Source: Desulfuromusa sp. (lineage in GTDB: Bacteria > Desulfobacterota > Desulfuromonadia > Desulfuromonadales > Geopsychrobacteraceae). Taken from it: 5,653 bases of DNA. Location: the NCBI GenBank assembly GCA_021647765.1, contig JAKIUD010000117.1, positions 1 through 5,653 on the forward strand, in the 5' to 3' direction. The position numbers and the translations under genes are program-made. The notes beneath the pieces are model-generated. The model was not told the origin of the DNA. It saw nothing but the letters and a program-made list of their open reading frames with translations, and did no database searches. Below are positions 5,616 to 5,653 of this stretch, piece after piece (the stretch's first letter is position 1; every line of letters starts with the position of its first letter).

Positions 5616-5639
5616 CGGGGACAATTTGCATTGCCCCCG
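5616..5639. repeat. REP-like palindrome next to the RAYT remnant
   Basis: CGGGGACAAT and ATTGCCCCCG flank a 4-base centre (TTGC), giving a 10-bp stem with one mismatch. A GGGGACA-type palindrome beside a REP-associated transposase is the arrangement expected of its REP substrate. Only one full copy is visible; a lone GGGGACA also occurs on the minus strand at 1292-1286. It might instead be a G+C-rich terminator, but no T-run follows directly on either side. Confidence 0.5.
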
Positions 5640-5653
5640 AAGTTCTTCAGAAA

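Noticed and set aside
1..5653. CRISPR array, tRNA, rRNA, phage or toxin-antitoxin genes
   Set aside because: No regularly spaced direct repeats, no cloverleaf-type sequence and no matching protein motifs were seen on either strand.

Overview
The window has moderate G+C, and every gene I accept lies on the minus strand, so transcription runs right to left. Two mobile-element signatures hint at the host. One is a transposase remnant with a DnaA-domain-IV-like C-terminus, a kind I associate with IS200-like/REP-associated (RAYT) transposases of Desulfuromonadia and other deltaproteobacteria-type anaerobes. The other is the start of an IS1595-type transposase. I infer a Desulfuromonas/Pelobacter/Geobacter-like Gram-negative bacterium; no rRNA or core gene is present to confirm this.

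Right edge (about 5100-5653): a C-terminal fragment of a REP-associated-type transposase, preceded by a REP-like palindrome at 5616-5639. Then comes a 140-bp AT-rich promoter region with a candidate sigma70-type promoter and a small inverted repeat over its -35 box.

Centre (1296-4959): a tightly packed three-gene operon. Its first gene encodes a 369-residue P-loop NTPase resembling dethiobiotin-synthetase/DUF1611-type proteins, with a separate N-terminal domain. The second, joined by an ATGA stop/start overlap, encodes a 568-residue ABC half-transporter (membrane domain plus nucleotide-binding domain) whose Q-loop, signature and H-loop residues are non-canonical while Walker A and B are intact. 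The third encodes a 269-residue cytoplasmic alpha/beta hydrolase with an apparent Ser-Asp-His triad. This ATPase/exporter/hydrolase set suggests that a small molecule or peptide is made or modified, cleaved and moved across the inner membrane. The substrate cannot be read from the sequence. It is the best candidate here for an undescribed system.

Left (270-1043): after a 252-bp intergenic stretch with its own candidate promoter, a gene for a secreted 257-residue protein made of two copies of a domain of about 97 residues, each with a Cys pair at identical spacing. A terminator-like inverted repeat follows it.

Left edge (1-200): one end of an IS1595-family insertion sequence. It has the first 13 codons of the transposase with a strong Shine-Dalgarno site, a leader hairpin, and a probable terminal inverted repeat ending near position 200. 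The accessory operon is thus flanked by mobile-element sequence on both sides.
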